Shown in pieces: positions 11,411 to 24,214 of a stretch of DNA of 64,000 nucleotides (position 1 is its first letter; every line of letters begins with the position of its first letter). Both the position numbers and the translations under genes were made by a program. The DNA is from Heterocephalus glaber. Taxonomy: Eukaryota; Chordata; Mammalia; Rodentia; Bathyergidae. The DNA lies in NCBI RefSeq assembly GCF_000247695.1, contig NW_004624805.1:3631096-3695095 (forward strand). The letters are read 5' to 3'. The notes under the pieces were generated by a model. It was not told the DNA's origin. It ran no database searches and worked only from the letters and a program-made list of their open reading frames with translations.

Positions 11411-11914
11411 CTCTAATCACCTGGAGGATCCCAAAGCCAATCAACTTGATACTCTACCCTAGCTACCACGTCCCAGAAATTTATTTTCTTAAAATGGTTT
11501 TTTGGGGGCCAGTGTGATAATTAAGCTTCGTTTTCCTTTTTCCCTGACTGATAAAGTTTATAATTCAATTGCTGCTCAAAATAGTATTTCTACACTAGGA
11601 AAAAAAATTTTTTTCCTGCTCTTACTAACCACTTTTTGTATTGATCACTTGGTTATGACTAACTTTGCATTTTATGTTATTTAGTGTGATCAGAATGGGC
11701 TTAAACTTTTTAAATATCGTTAGAAAAATTGCAAAGCAACTTATTAAAATAGTTTGCTTTTTGACTATCTGAAAGACAGTTACAATTTGAGTTAAACTGT
11801 TGGGAGTCTTCTTCGTTGAGAAATTAGCAATAAAATCAGGTGCATGGAAGCAAAAATAACAATAGAGTGAGTTATTTAAATGAATTACAGTGAACATTGA
11901 CTACGTCGCTTTAT
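11411..11914. other. Unassigned AT-rich sequence
   Basis: No gene or clear repeat. Overlapping frames on both strands (11502-11684, 11625-11897) are low-complexity Phe/Leu/Ile-rich translations of AT-rich DNA. Confidence 0.5.
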
Positions 11915-12085
11915 GGTTTTAAGTGTTTTGTAAGCACTAATCCACTTATCCTCACAGCTTTCCCTATAAGGTGGCTTTTTTACTACCCTACTTCTAAAGA
12001 CAAGGACACTTAGGCTGAGAAAGGTTAGGTCAGTTGCCAAGGAGAGTATAAGTGGCAAACCGGGCTTCGAACCCAGGCTTGCAGC
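11915..12085 (-). mobile_element. MIR
   Basis: Reverse MIR text: TGTAAGCACTAATCCACTTA, TCCTCACAGCTTTCCCTATA, GACACTTAGGCTGAGAAAGG, GTCAGTTGCCAAGGAGAG and GGGCTTCGAACCCAGGCTTG. Confidence 0.75.
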
Positions 12086-12408
12086 TCGCAAGGATGCATG
12101 AGAAGAGGATGTCCAAAAATGCCCTTGTGGCCACATGGGTGGTTGTGGTTTCACCTGTGGGCTCATGGCGAAGCCCTGAATCAGTCAGATGAGCCTCTTT
12201 CCAGGCAGAGGTGCCAACATGATCGAAGAGGGATCCCCTATGATAAAGATTTTGTAGCTGGAAGCAGAGAGGAAAGGAAAGCATGTTGACAAACATGGTC
12301 GAGTGCACAAATGGGCCATTATCTGCCACCTCGCTTGGGCCTCAGGGATGCCAGCCCAAAGTCTTGTCATGCTTCCATCCCAGCTCTTTCTCCTAGGAGG
12401 CAAAGTGG

Positions 12409-12603
12409 GTGGCTGGCCAGCACACCTGTAATTCCAGAACTCTGGGAGGCTGAGGCAGAAGAATCATAAATTTGAGTCTAGCCTAGGCAACTTGGTGATT
12501 TAGTAAGATCCGGTCTCAGAATTTAAAAATTTTAAAAGGGCTGGGGTTGTAACTCAGTGTAAAGGCCCTGGGTTCAAACTCTAGCACTGTAAAATAAAAT
12601 TTT
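12409..12603 (+). mobile_element. B1-dID composite SINE
   Basis: B1 part (CACCTGTAATTCCAGAACTC ... GAGTCTAGCCTAGGCAACTT) is followed by a spacer of AAATTTTAAAA type and an ID-derived part (GGGCTGGGGTTGTAACTCAG ... CCTGGGTTCAAACTCTAGCA). The B1 plus shortened ID order is the known B1-dID architecture of some non-murid rodents. Confidence 0.85.
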
Positions 12604-14639
12604 AAAGTAAAATAAAAATAATAAAAAATAAGTTCATGCTGGAAGGAAAAATTATTTTTCTAAACTGTAAAGGGATCTTTCTCAAGACATTTGGAAGACT
12701 CCAAACCCATCATTAACATCATTCCAATTTCCTTGTCTCCCCAGGAGGTGGAGGGGGAGCGTGAAATAAATTCCAAAATGAGATGGAAGAAGGACTGTGG
12801 AAGAAAGACAAAACCAGTGCTGAGGAGGGCGAGCAGTGGGGCTCCAGGAGAGCAGCTTGGGAGGGACACCCAAGAACACAGGGGGTCCAGGAAGCCCGAG
12901 GCCCCGGCTCCAGCTGCCAGCCACGGAGCCTGACGGACACACTGCTGAGGGAGACCTTGCACTCCACATCCACGGGTCTTCCTCTTTTTACACTCAGCCT
13001 GTTCCCAGCTGTTTCCAACTTCAAAAGGATTAAAGGATTGTGGCTTACTTCAAGAGTCAAAGGGTAGGAGGGTATTTATGGCTGATTCTAAGGCCTAGGA
13101 GCCAAAGAAGGAAAGAAACCTTGATCCCAAGAAACAGGTGGGTACAGTGGAATCAAAGCAATGGAACAAACCTAAGAATTCTTAAAGAAAAGGAATTAAT
13201 TGATTCACGGCAAAGAAGCATGCCTGGCTAGCAGGGAGGCCCTGTGGAGGGCCAGCCTCTGCAGCAGCCCGGCCTCATGGCTTGCTCACCGGGGACTGGA
13301 AGGAGAGACCCCTCCTCCCACTGTCTAAGAGCAAGTGCCGGGAGTCCCACAATCCCATAGAGCCTTTGCCTGAGTATGGAGAATCCGGAATCCCTTGCTG
13401 GAATCGCATTTGGTTTTAGCCAAAGGCTAGAAGTGACCTGTGTTGGAACGGAAGGTATTATCCAAAAGAAAGTTATCAGCAGCATATAAATGCAACGGGA
13501 CAAGTAGAAGCATTCAGGCCACCAGTTTGAACTCGATGCAGTTAGATGATGAGATGAGACAAATGGGAAAGATAAGACTGGAACTGGAAAGCTTGAGACT
13601 AGGGCTCACAAGAGGGGATTCTTGGACCACAAGAGATGACCTTAACTGTGAATCCAGGGCTGGGGCTCAGGAAGTCCATGTTCACCAAATCTGGAGAACA
13701 GAGGCAGGAAAGAGATTCGTTTGTCTGATTCAGGAAAGCACAGTCGAGGTATAAAATGGGATGGGCACTTAGGTGACGGGAGCTGGCAGGGTGGGGTTGA
13801 GGTCAGTACCTCCGCAGCTGCGTCCTCCCTCACAAGCGTCGGCATCACCCAGTGTACCCCTGGCTCCTCCAGGCCTCAACCCAAGATTTCAGGTGGTACA
13901 GCTCAAGAACCTGGACTTTAACAGTTAAACACTTCATGTCTCCTCTTCACATTAATATTGGGAAACCACTGGTTTAGACTTTATTATTTATTATCCAAAT
14001 ATAGAGAATGATAAATAAGGACAATGGTCCAATTATTTTCAAGACCTATGGAGACTGAACAGCCATGAATGTTAAATAGGAGAAACATTATTATCAATGC
14101 AATATCCCTAACACACATAATCATTTTTTTGCTGCATAGTAATTAGCCATAAATGTGGATTTGTTGACCTAAATGGTTGTGTTTGTGTTACTTTAAAGCA
14201 ATCACTCAGAATTTCTGTGGCTTAGAGGATAGAGAGGCAGGAGGCAGGAGAGTGTTTTATGAGCACAACTAGAAAGCACCAGCTCCTCCCTGGTATAGGA
14301 TTTGCATGGCTGGCAAAGCTGTTTCCAGCAGCTGAGTTGCTGGGGAATTGAGATGTCACAACTGCCATCTTCCTTTCCTGGGTAGCCGGTGGAGCCAGTC
14401 ACTGGTCTTGGCTTTCCTGCTCCACATGGGAGTCCCCTTTAAAGCCCTGGCTTCCCAGCTCCTTTCCAGAAGCTCAGTAGCTGCCTCTTGGAACTTACCA
14501 GGTCCCTGTTGCCCCTTCCTGTGAGCTGCCTGGAGTGGAGGACAGCTGGGTTAGTGAGGTGAGCAGTGCAGATGTGTGCAGGAGATCAGATCCTAGGATG
14601 AAGAACCAGATGCAAGAACCAGATGAAGAACTAGCCTAG
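12604..14639. other. Unassigned sequence
   Basis: Many overlapping short frames on both strands (12660-13067) reflect GC-richer composition, not coding. No domain, no convincing exon. A short AAACCACTGGTTTAGA piece near 13965 could be a hAT terminus, too short to call. Confidence 0.45.
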
Positions 14640-14755
14640 GGCTCTCATTTCACAGGAAATGAGGCTGTGAGACTGAAAATGACTTTCCTGAGGACCCAGG
14701 ACTCATTCGGGGCAGATCTGCACCTTGAACTCAGGTCTACTCCTGACATCTGCTC
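14640..14755 (-). mobile_element. MIR fragment
   Basis: Reverse MIR order: TCATTTCACAGGAAATGAGG, CTGTGAGACTGAAAATGACT, TTCCTGAGGACCCAGGACTC and CTTGAACTCAGGTCTACTCC. Confidence 0.65.
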
Positions 14756-15361
14756 TTTTGTGCTATCATATGCCTGCATTAGTTCAGTTCTGATTGGACA
14801 GAAGGTGAGCAGATGACTTAGGGCATTTTGTGCTAGGCATGTGAAAAGCTTGCTCCTACTTCCCCCTCCCCTTATCCACTGCATAGTGCTCCCTAAGTGC
14901 TCCGCTACACGCTGCACACTGTTTTATTTGTGTACTTTAATCATAAATCGCTTAGTTTAGGTGGTGTGATCTACAGCACCTATGGAACCACATGACATAT
15001 CACTTACTCTGTGGATTTCATACAGCCACTGATTTCTGAACACCACTTTCCTGATTCTCATTTGTTTTTAGCAAGCATTCCTACTCACTACAGCCAAGGG
15101 GACCAAAATTAAATTCCAGCACCACTCATGGGGACTTTGAAAAGCTGTAGAAATAAAACCCAGTTTCTCAGGACAGAATGACTACCCTCGGACCAGTCCA
15201 GGTCAGTTTCTATGTGCTGAGCAATAGTCAAGGACTAGAAACATTCAGGGAGAGTATATTTAGCCCCTGCCATCAGGACTGTGCTCTCAGACAAGTTCAT
15301 GGGCTCTGTGGAAGCATCTTCAAGCTCATCCAAACCTTTACACTTCAAAAAGAATGGCAAA

Positions 15362-15530
15362 GCTGGCTGTGGCAGTGCACGTATGTAATCCCAGCATCTT
15401 GGGAAGAAGAGGTGAAGGATTGGAAGTTTGAGCCCAGCCTGGACAACTCAGAAAGACTCTGTCTCAAAACGAAGAAATGGCTGGGGATGTACCTTGTGCA
15501 TGGGTTCAATCACATGAGAGAGATACCAAA
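15362..15530 (+). mobile_element. B1-dID composite SINE, degraded tail
   Basis: GCTGGCTGTGGCAGTGCACG, TAATCCCAGCATCTTGGGAA, TTTGAGCCCAGCCTGGACAA, then AAATGGCTGGGGATGTACCT and GTGCATGGGTTCAATCAC as the ID-derived part. Confidence 0.8.
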
Positions 15531-15535
15531 GCCTT

Positions 15536-17600
15536 GTTATTTCTATCCAGTTGCCAAGCAACACAAGAAACTATGAGAACATTTTTTTTAAAAAAGCAAG
15601 GGTCTTTTTCTCTAGAGGCATCTAGAGCCTCCCTAGAGGGTCTTCAACAGATGAACATGTTAAGTGGAAATGAAGATGACTGGTTGTCGGTTGTAGCAGG
15701 TTCTTCAGAAGAGTCTATATTCAGCCTGAAAACTCCCAAAGACATCAAAGGAGCATACTCAGCTCCTGTCACATGATCCTCTCTCACTCTGCAGGGGAAA
15801 CATAGACCTTTGAGCAACCATAGTTTCCAGCCAACAATGAACAATTTGGCACATTTACAGGCCCAAGTGCTGGATAAGTCTTCTGAAAGTTATCCTGGAA
15901 TGGTGAAAGATTTGACTCTAAAGGCCTTATCTAAGAAATCCTCAAAGGTCCTATACCATTATGAACTCTACATTTTTCTTTCTGGAACAGATAGATGAGC
16001 CTGTCAAGAACAGACCCTGTGGTTTGCAAGAAGAAGAGAAAAGAAACTTAGTAGAAATTTAGTCATCACTTCACTCCTCAGTAGGAAAGAAGGGGGGAAA
16101 GGTGTTAGTGGCATATAACCAAATATAATAGCCTCAGCTATGTGAAACTCTTTATACGTCTTGGAATTTTTGAATCTGGAGTTGTCTATGCCAAGATACA
16201 CTTGGGCAATACAACCTGAGAAAACATAGTTTTAAATAAAGCTCTCTGACATCTTTTTCTAATGACACACGCAATTTTGTAATATACCAAGCTTACGTGT
16301 TTCCTTCCAGCTTGTGAGAGTGCAACACCATACATGTCTGGCCCCAAACCAAGAAAAAGGTCCAGCTTGGCCTCACCCCCAGATTATCTGTGGCAGCCAA
16401 TGCAAGGGGCCGAGGTAGAGGCAGAAAATTAATATAGTACTCTTTTACAGTAAGAAGTTGTGGACTGTTCCCATTTCCTTGGATTTAAAGCCTAAATATG
16501 TACAAAGACTTGGACTGGGAATGGGCACTGCTGTTGGGAGCTCATTTTGGTCCCAAATGGAGGTAGGCTCAGCTCTCCTTTGTGCTTCAAGAAGTGTCTG
16601 GGGGACCTCAGGCCATCTTTCTGTAGGCTGATCACACTACGATCTCCATTTTAGTTAGAAAAGCCAAGCTCAAAGTTAATGTGATTTTCTGTAGTTTAAA
16701 TATTCTGATTAAATATCTGAATTTATTTTTTGGAAGAAAAGGCAGAATATTTATTTCAGGGAGGGAAATAACCATATCTTTGGCTCATATTAAGGACTGT
16801 TGGTCTCCCAGGCTCAACTTGAAATTCACAACATGGGAATTTACAGAATTTTCATAAAAGAAATTGAAATTACAGTGTTTTCATGAACTCCCAGGGTGTA
16901 CTTCTATTAACAAAAGATGTTTTGCTTTACTCACACCTGCTTGGTTCTCCATGGGGGCTCAAGCAATACACATTCCAATAGAGCAGTGCCAATAAAATCA
17001 AATAAAAATTAAGTTCCAAGGAAGAGAATGGAGATATACAATATTACCATAGAAAGTGCATTTGAGAAGGAGTTGAGCTATTGGAACTGATTTTGTAAGT
17101 AGAAAATTGTTACAGAATGGAGTTTTCAAACATAAATCATATAATTTTGACTGTTGAATGCGCTTATCAGCCAAATTTAACACACTTTTGCTGTGTTTCT
17201 GTGTGTGTGTGGAGGGCAGAAAGGGGACACAGATGGAAGAAATTTTGGAAGAGGTAAGAGAAAAAAAGCTAGCAAAACAGGAATTCTTTCTCTGTGTTAC
17301 TGGAAAGAATTGGGGAACTTCCGCAAAGTCTGCCTAAATTAATGTGTTTATGCTTGCTAGATTATTGTCTTAAGAAGTGAACACTCATGTTTTCTTTTCT
17401 CTAAGTCCATGAAATCCCACTTCCTCTAAGATCCCTTCTGTCTATCTGAAAACAAGGTAAGAATTTAATTCCCTGTAAATGCAACACATTCATATTAGAC
17501 AATTTAAAGGTTAGACAATTTCTAAGGTTTTGTGCTTATTCTGAGAGTCACGAAACATCTAAGGAGCCCTTTCTATGCAAAATATTACATTAAGCTACCC
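15536..17600. other. Unassigned sequence
   Basis: No gene recognised. Short frames at 15477-15776 and 15810-15998 have no domain. There is a TG-rich patch near 17200. Nothing else stands out. Confidence 0.45.
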
Positions 17601-17602
17601 TC

Positions 17603-17700
17603 TACTATGGTTTGAATATGGGTACCACTTCAGGACTTGATCCCTTGATCTTGAACCAGAGCCATGGACATAAACAAATCTTGTTTCTTTCTAACTTATG
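17603..17700 (+). mobile_element. Internally deleted MaLR-type LTR remnant
   Basis: CTATGGTTTGAATATGGGTA is the family start; within 60 bp the text jumps to GAACCAGAGCCATGGACATA, AACAAATCTTGTTTC, which sits near the 3' AATAAA region in intact copies. The middle appears lost. Low certainty because only the two ends can be matched. Confidence 0.4.
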
Positions 17701-18179
17701 AGCAACAGAAGATAGACAAGTCGTCCTCCTGCCTTATGCACACACTCACGCAGACCCTGTTGGATTACTGGGAAAAGGCGAGGTGTTTTGTCCTCACTTA
17801 AAGAGATTACTTTTTATTAGGAGCAGAAAAATGACAATCATGTGAGTGACACAAAAGTTTTGTTTGTGAGAGGGAGAAGTTCTTTGAAATCTAAAACCTC
17901 TTGTTGCTTCTGGCAGAAGGAGGGTCCTAAAGAGGGTCCTCTGCAGAGTGAAGGTAGGAAGGTGGGATATGAGGGAATACTAGGGAGAGGGCCCGTACCC
18001 CTGCACAGGATGAGCAGGCACTGGAAGGTTGGGCCAGGGATGCGGAGATTCTGGAATCAGGAAGGTCTGACCCAGAGAAGCTGTGAACGAGAAGCAACAA
18101 AAGTGAGGTGAGGCTGCCCGGGGCTGGAGAAAAGCTCTGGGGTTTCACATTGGTGCAATGGAAACTTCCACTGATCTTT

Positions 18180-18260
18180 CATCCCTTCATCCAAACATCC
18201 TTGCCCAGCACCTGCTGTGAGCCAGGCTCTGGGTTAGGTGCTAGAGAGAAGGTAGACACT
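18180..18260 (-). mobile_element. L2 3'-end fragment (weak)
   Basis: Reads CCTTCATCCAAACATCCTTG, CACCTGCTGTGAGCCAGGCT and CTGGGTTAGGTGCTAGAG, the reversed L2 terminus type (CATTCA ... GCCAGGCACTGT). Short and diverged. Confidence 0.35.
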
Positions 18261-18947
18261 AACCCTAAGGAATCTTCCAAAGTATCCCTGGGCTTCCTGA
18301 CACCTCCTGGAATGCATTTTCTGCTGGAGAAAGTAGAGAAGTGCACAGACTCGCCAGTGCTGGCAGGGGTGAGAACACAGCCTGCTGCCAGCAGGGACAG
18401 CCACACCTGGGTTACTCACATTTAGAAGGAGCGACTGCAAAGGAAAAACCCAACGCGCTGGCTCTTACTCATCACAGTAATCGACTCCACACCAAGTGTA
18501 GGAAGAACACGTCTAGCTGCTCAGGAATGTGGAGGGCAGGGAGCCATTCACGTTGGATTGGGTTCTACCCTTCTTGGTGTATTTCGATGGGTTCTGTTTG
18601 GTTAGCTTTTTCTTTCCTCCATCTGGAACAGTCTTCAGAGTTGAGGCCTCCAGAGCAGCCCTTTTCGAAGGAGGTATCTCAACAAACTGGGATGAGTGGG
18701 AAGAGATACAACAATTTCTTACTAATGATAATGCTCCAAAATCCTGTAAACGAAGCCACTGTAATTTTTTAAATGAAGAATGTGAAAATATGGAGACTTA
18801 AAAATGGAGCCCCCAATCTCAGTTTTCTCCCATTGCTGTGACATATGTGAAAGTTGATGTTTATGTTTCAGACATGATCCAATAGGCATTCTTAGCTTGG
18901 CAGATGTAACTGCACTCCTTTCTCTCCCATGCAAGAGGAAGTAAATG
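18261..18947. other. Unassigned sequence
   Basis: Contains overlapping plus frames (18341-18772, 18529-18801) in different phases, without any domain. A GCCAGTGCTGGCAGGGGTGAGAAC patch at 18352-18375 includes a donor-like GGTGAGA, but nothing supports an exon. Confidence 0.4.
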
Positions 18948-19045
18948 GGCTGGGGTGTAGCTCAGTGGCAAAGCACATGCTTAGCATAGGTGAGACCCTG
19001 GGTGCTATGCTCAGCACCAAGAAGCAAAACACAACAAACGAAAGA
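18948..19045 (+). mobile_element. ID-like SINE
   Basis: GGCTGGGGTGTAGCTCAGTG, GCAAAGCACATGCTTAGCAT and a diverged B box region ending CTCAGCACCAAG with an A-rich tail to about 19045. Confidence 0.85.
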
Positions 19046-20162
19046 AATGCAAATGAATGAGAGAAATATTGTTGTAATTATTATTATTTCTTAAGGCTAA
19101 CTCTAGGCTCAGTGGAAAGTACAAGATTGATTGATTGATGATGTCTACCCTGGATAGAGGAGGGGCGTGGCAGTGTACTGCAGGAATGTGCCATTTCTGA
19201 GTGAGTTCATTTCTGAGTTCCCTGGTGGTGTTGCTCTTTTGTTTCCGTTATGCTGTAGTCACCTAGGTTGTATCTTTCATAGCTTTGATTTACTTGTGTT
19301 ACCCAACCCAGCCAGGTCTTCCACTGAAGGATCTCAGTAGACATTAGAATTCAACTGACTTACAGCATGTAGCTGAGTGCTCCTAACCTGTGTGACCTTT
19401 TATTGGTTTTTGAATAGTTCATGAAGGTGACATCCATGTCAACCTGTGTCCATACAGCACTCCATATACAGAAGGTGCATAAAATATTTTGATCAATAGT
19501 AGAACTGCCTTTGACCAGAAACTCCTGGAATTCTAGGTTCTTGATCTTTTTTCCCAGGAACCCATCAGACATTCATGTCTGCTTCCCTCACTTGGTAAAC
19601 AGTCCAAAGGATAACTGAAAGCTGTGGGAGCATCTCGTTGTCCTCACTCTGAGATCATTGGGATATAGCAGAATCGGGTCAAAACTATGCTAATTCAAGG
19701 CAGCCACTAGAAGTTTCTCTAGTAAAAAATAGAAGAACTCGGGGTCTCAGAATGTTTTGTCATTAGTAATGTTTTCATGAAGTTAAAGAAAATAAAAATC
19801 CAATGATTGAGCATTATTATGAGCCAAGGAGAGATGATTCTAGGTTTTTCTATACCTAGCTCTTTCAACATGGATAAGAGATTAGAATCCTGCAACTATT
19901 GATTTGATATAATTTGTACTTCCTTGGCTTGCAGGTACTAAGCTTTCATTAAGTGGTGAGAAAACCTCACTTCCCTGTTCTTTTAGTTCCTTAAGGTCTC
20001 ATCCTCTTAATATCTGAAAACAGTGAACAGGCAGCCCCATCTTCTCAGTAAACTCACCTCCAGCTTGATGAATCCTGTAAAGCAATCAATATGTAAAAAT
20101 AATTACAATGGAAAGATGTTTGAATGAAATTCTTCCTTTGAGAGGTAGCATAATGTAGGGTA
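19046..20162. other. Unassigned sequence
   Basis: No gene or clear repeat. A three-fold TTGATTGA-type run occurs near 19125. The rest looks like neutral unique DNA. Confidence 0.45.
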
Positions 20163-20320
20163 GGCGTTGAAAGCATGGCAGTCGGAGCTAATTACCTACC
20201 TTCAAATTCCAGCTCTAATATTTACAATCTGTGACTTTGGCCAAGTGTTCCATGTCTACACTTTACTTTCCTCGTCTGTAAGAAAGGACAACATTCCTTT
20301 TCCTCATCCATAAAGGAGGA
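20163..20320 (+). mobile_element. MIR
   Basis: AAGCATGGCAGTCGGAGCTA, TTCAAATTCCAGCTCTAATA, CTGTGACTTTGGCCAAGTGT and TTTCCTCGTCTGTAAGAAAG follow the MIR head and core. Confidence 0.75.
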
Positions 20321-21483
20321 CAGAATGTTGTATATCCTGGTGTAAGACAAGGTGCTTGGGAACCTGTTACTAGGCATGGCTAGAACACTATGTCACCTGA
20401 TGTGAAGTCATTAAACTGACCTTTATGTTGCCCTTTTCCAATCAACCAATTCCAATCAGCCAGTTACAATGACTTGCTCTCTGAATAATTGGATTGGCTC
20501 CAGTTCACGCACACCTTTACTTCATATCACTATTCTTGAATTATATACGAGTGAGGTCTGGTTTCCCCATGTATCCACCTAGAGAAGGCCAAGTCTCATG
20601 TCCACATGGCCTTTTGAGTTACACAATCCATATATATGTTCTTACTGAAGACCAAACCCTAAGATTTATTGTCAGCTAGTTTTTTTTTTTAATGGCTCAA
20701 AATTCATTTCTTACAGAAGAAAAGATATTACGGATCTGGATTCCCTCCCTGGAGTCAGGTGAACCTGAAGGATGCTCTGGCATGAGATCTGGTACCAGGA
20801 AGAGGCTGGAACCAGGTTCAGAGCAACTACAAAACAATGTGATCAAGGGGCAAGTGAAAAATGGAGCTAAAGAAGGAAGCCAGAAATCAGCTTGATGGAA
20901 AGTGTCAGCCCACAGGTCAGAGAGGCAGGAAACAGGTCTAGGGCCACGGCCTGAGACAATTAGGAACAGGTTGAAAAGGGAAGTGGCCAGAAAGAAGGAC
21001 GGAGGCAAATATTTCAGGATGCAGCTGGGAGCACAGAGGATGCCAAGGGCTTTTCCAATAGGTACCAACCATGAGGTGTGGGAATGACCCTTTCACTTAA
21101 AGATATTTTCAAATGACCTCACTAAGCTCCTGTAAGGCGCAGCATTTGTACCAGTTTGTTATCTGATGAGCAGTCTCAGACCTTGCGCTCAAATACCTTC
21201 CCTTCTGTAGGTCTCAATATCTCAACTGTAGATGTGTCTGGGACAAGACTCTTTTGAAATGAAGTTACTTACGCTCATAAGTTGCAGGGCCAGCACTGGT
21301 GAGCATCATTTGTTGAATAACCTGTTTGCCACAGTTCACAAGGGCTCAGCTGTACAAAGCTGAAAATGACAGGTTGACCTCCTGCCTGGATCTCCATCAA
21401 ATCCCTCCCTCTTTCCCCTCCTGTGGTCAGCGTCAGCCTGTCTTTTACCATGATGAATAGTAATTGCAATAGCTGCACCCATA
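20321..21483. other. Unassigned sequence with a T run
   Basis: A T10-11 run ends near 20691. The plus frame 20692-20895 and the minus frame 20697-21068 overlap one another and show no domain. Nothing else recognised. Confidence 0.45.
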
Positions 21484-21712
21484 TATTGAGTCCTAATATG
21501 TGTCAACATCCACACCTATAAAATGACTTAATCTTTGCAGCAATTCCAGTGATAGGTGTTGTTGTTATTCTCATGCTGTGGATGAAGAAACCGAGGGTTA
21601 AAAAATTAAGTAATTTGTCCAAGAGTACTGAATAAGGTCAATCCAGCAAACCTGGGATGAAATCCAAGTCTGTTTGACATCAAAGCCCAGGTTTTATACC
21701 ACCCTGCTAAGA
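21484..21712 (-). mobile_element. MIR, nearly complete
   Basis: Reverse MIR landmarks in order: TGAGTCCTAATATGTGTCAA, ATGACTTAATCTTTGCAGCA, TGGATGAAGAAACCGAGGGT, AAGTAATTTGTCCAAGAGTA and CTGTTTGACATCAAAGCCCA. Confidence 0.8.
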
Positions 21713-22607
21713 TTCTAATAACCAGTGGGCCAGTTACGCTCAGTGAAGGTAAATTTAGGCAGGTGTCACCTACTGTCAGGCTTTACCTTTTAACGTGCTT
21801 TATCTTTCCTTGTCAAACCAAAGTCCTGGTCCCGTATGCAAAGGATAGGCGAGGGTGAGGAGATCGAGTGGGTAGGTTGTCTCTAAGGCCGAGTGTGCTC
21901 CTGTCCTCTTCTCCCTTCAGCACGACCCAGTGGGCCATTCAGGTCAGCCAGCTCCGCCGCCTCCTCTACAGAAGAAGCACTCACCCAGGCTGCCTGGGAC
22001 CCCTGCCAAACCTATTTTCAGATCCTGCTCACGTGTTTGGCCAGCTTTCTTATCAACTTGCCCCGAGGCCTGGAACCCTGGTGGCCACGCAGCCATGCCC
22101 TTGGGGCTTTTCCTCCGCTGGCTGTCCGGCTGCCCTTTGTTCCCCTCGCCTTTCCCCTTCTTCCTGTCTTGTTCCTTCCTCTGGCTTTCGTGGTGCATCT
22201 AAGAGCCTCAAATGCTTTGATGATGATGACTGTCCATTCAAGTCTCTTTTCCTTAGGGTTTTAGGGTTTCTGTACATCACAATCGTTTGTACTCACTGCA
22301 AAGTGCACATTTAGGTGGCTTGTATTTTTCCTATCTCTGATAATGACGTTTTGACATCAGTGCACTGCACGTCACCAGAATCCCTGCTCTTTGTCGTCTT
22401 CATTGTTGAGTTCTCTCCCAAATTCTTCTGTCCCTCAGCCCTGTCTCTTTGTTCTCTTCTCACTTTCTCCCAAGGTCGCTGCTCATAGCATTTGCTACAT
22501 TTTCCAGAACCTTCCAGGTGCTTGCCTGTGAACATAATTCCATTTTCTCTTGCTATCCTTCTTTCCTCCCAATCACATTTCTGCAGCCTTAGGATCATCC
22601 CTCAAAA
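21713..22607. other. Unassigned pyrimidine-rich sequence
   Basis: 21890-22200 and 22330-22590 are pyrimidine-rich on the plus strand and produce overlapping frames (21868-22314, 21893-22264). No domain is visible. An L2-like origin for 22380-22560 is possible but unproved. Confidence 0.4.
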
Positions 22608-22617
22608 CTAGCTCCAA

Positions 22618-22700
22618 GGGCCAGGGATTTAGCTCAGTGGTTCCGCCACCTGCCCTGCAAGCCCAAGGACCCAAGTTTGATCCCTGGTACCAAAAAAAAA
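22618..22700 (+). mobile_element. tRNA-Ala-like SINE
   Basis: GGGCCAGGGATTTAGCTCAG start and GATCCCTGGTACC end with a nine-A tail. CTAGCTCCAA (22608-22617) and CTGGCTCCAA (22702-22711) form a target-site duplication with one mismatch. Confidence 0.9.
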
Positions 22701-22711
22701 CCTGGCTCCAA

Positions 22712-23532
22712 ATGTGTCCCCTTTGATTTATTATCTTTGAGGGGGAGGTCATCAGCCCAGCAACCCGATGCCAGCCACAGACTGGGAACAGCCCACACTT
22801 CATCCCTCTCCTCACACCGAGAAAGGTCTGTGGGCCACACTGGGGCAGAGGCTCCTGGCCGTCTTCTTCTCTTCCCTCCCCTGGCTGAAAGAACCAAGGA
22901 AAGCACCCAACACAGTCCCATGACCCCAGGAGGGCCCCGGGATGGGACCGAGAGATTTCTTCATAATACTTCGGAGGTCCCCACGGAACACATGGCATCA
23001 TTTCCATTGTTTTGATAAGTATGAGGTGTGCTGAGATCAGAGATCATAAATTTTGGAGCCAAGGGGAGATGACTTAAATTTAATAGAACAAACTGCTACA
23101 TGAAATCTGTCTTATTTAAGTTAATTAAAGGAAGTGGAAATGGCCATTTATTAACAGAATCCAGGCCTCTGAGGAGTGGTTGGGAATACAAATCCATTTG
23201 TAGATACATGTGGGTATTCTACGTGGAGATGTATAATGTGTGCCTGTATTTAAGCACAGCATCTTTTGATTTGAATCATATGGCCCAAAGAGATTTTTTT
23301 CCTGATTTGGGAATTTATTCATATGAAGAACATTAGAATAGTATAGAGTCAAATGATATTTCACTGCATGGTTAATGTATGCTATCTATTGTAAAGAATG
23401 AAATTTTATAAGATGTTTCCTAGGTCAAAATAACTGGTACAGGCTCATAGAGTATGTTTGCTTTCTCCTGTTATGCGTTCTAGCCTTTCTTGTACAATCA
23501 ATGCAGGATATACAGAAGGATTCTGTCCAAAA
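22712..23532. other. Unassigned sequence
   Basis: Starts GC-richer (22740-22990) and turns AT-rich. The minus frame 22573-23007 runs through the SINE and is not coding. No repeat recognised. Confidence 0.45.
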
Positions 23533-23542
23533 ACATTAAGGA

Positions 23543-23634
23543 TGGGCTGGAGATATAGCATAGGGTGGAGCACTTGCCTGGCATATTCAAGATCCTGGGT
23601 TTGATCCCTAGTATTGCAGAAGAAGAGGAAGAGG
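23543..23634 (+). mobile_element. ID-like SINE with perfect duplication
   Basis: GGGCTGGAGATATAGCATAG, GCACTTGCCTGGCATATTCA and GGGTTTGATCCCTAGTATTG with an AAGAAGAGGAAGAG tail. ACATTAAGGA flanks it exactly at 23533-23542 and 23635-23644. Confidence 0.9.
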
Positions 23635-23644
23635 ACATTAAGGA

Positions 23645-24214
23645 ATCCCGGAGAGACTTCTGTTTTCCCGAGGAATAATTAAAGATGAAAAGAGAAGGGA
23701 AAATGAAATTTTTTGAACTGTGCTGCCTAACCCCAAAAGATGGCCTTTGAACCACACAAACCATTTGCCAATCACACACTATACACTTGTCTAGATGTTA
23801 GGAAGATGTTAGGGAAAGTGTGTGCTTGGTTACGGTTTACCTTTCAGGCTAAAGGCAGTGGCTTGGATCTCACAAAGGCACAGCAGTGCCTGTAGGGTGA
23901 GTTTTAGCCTTTTGCATTCCAGCTGTGTTTTACGCACCGGTGAGATTATAGCACAAAGCACAACAGGTTTGAAAAGCCATGCGGCAAATTGAAGTAGGTG
24001 TCGTAACACTTTTCATGCCCTTTGACACAGAGGGTAGTTTTCTGAGACTTTATCATAAGAGAACAAAAAAAACCACAAATCCACAATGATTTCAATGACA
24101 TTTTTATTTTCAAAAGCACATGCTTGTACATAAACTGGAACATCTAACAATAAGGGAATGGTTAAACAAATGAAATAGAACCATCATATGAAATACGGTG
24201 CGGTCATTAATTTC
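23645..24214. other. Unassigned sequence
   Basis: No gene or repeat recognised; AT-rich towards the right end. Confidence 0.45.

Noticed and set aside
12660..13067. Cluster of five overlapping frames on both strands
   Set aside because: Mutually exclusive phases in a GC-richer patch, with no domain or splice support.
22250..22270. Telomere-like TTAGGGTTTTAGGG
   Set aside because: Only two imperfect units with different spacing; no array, so no interstitial telomere.
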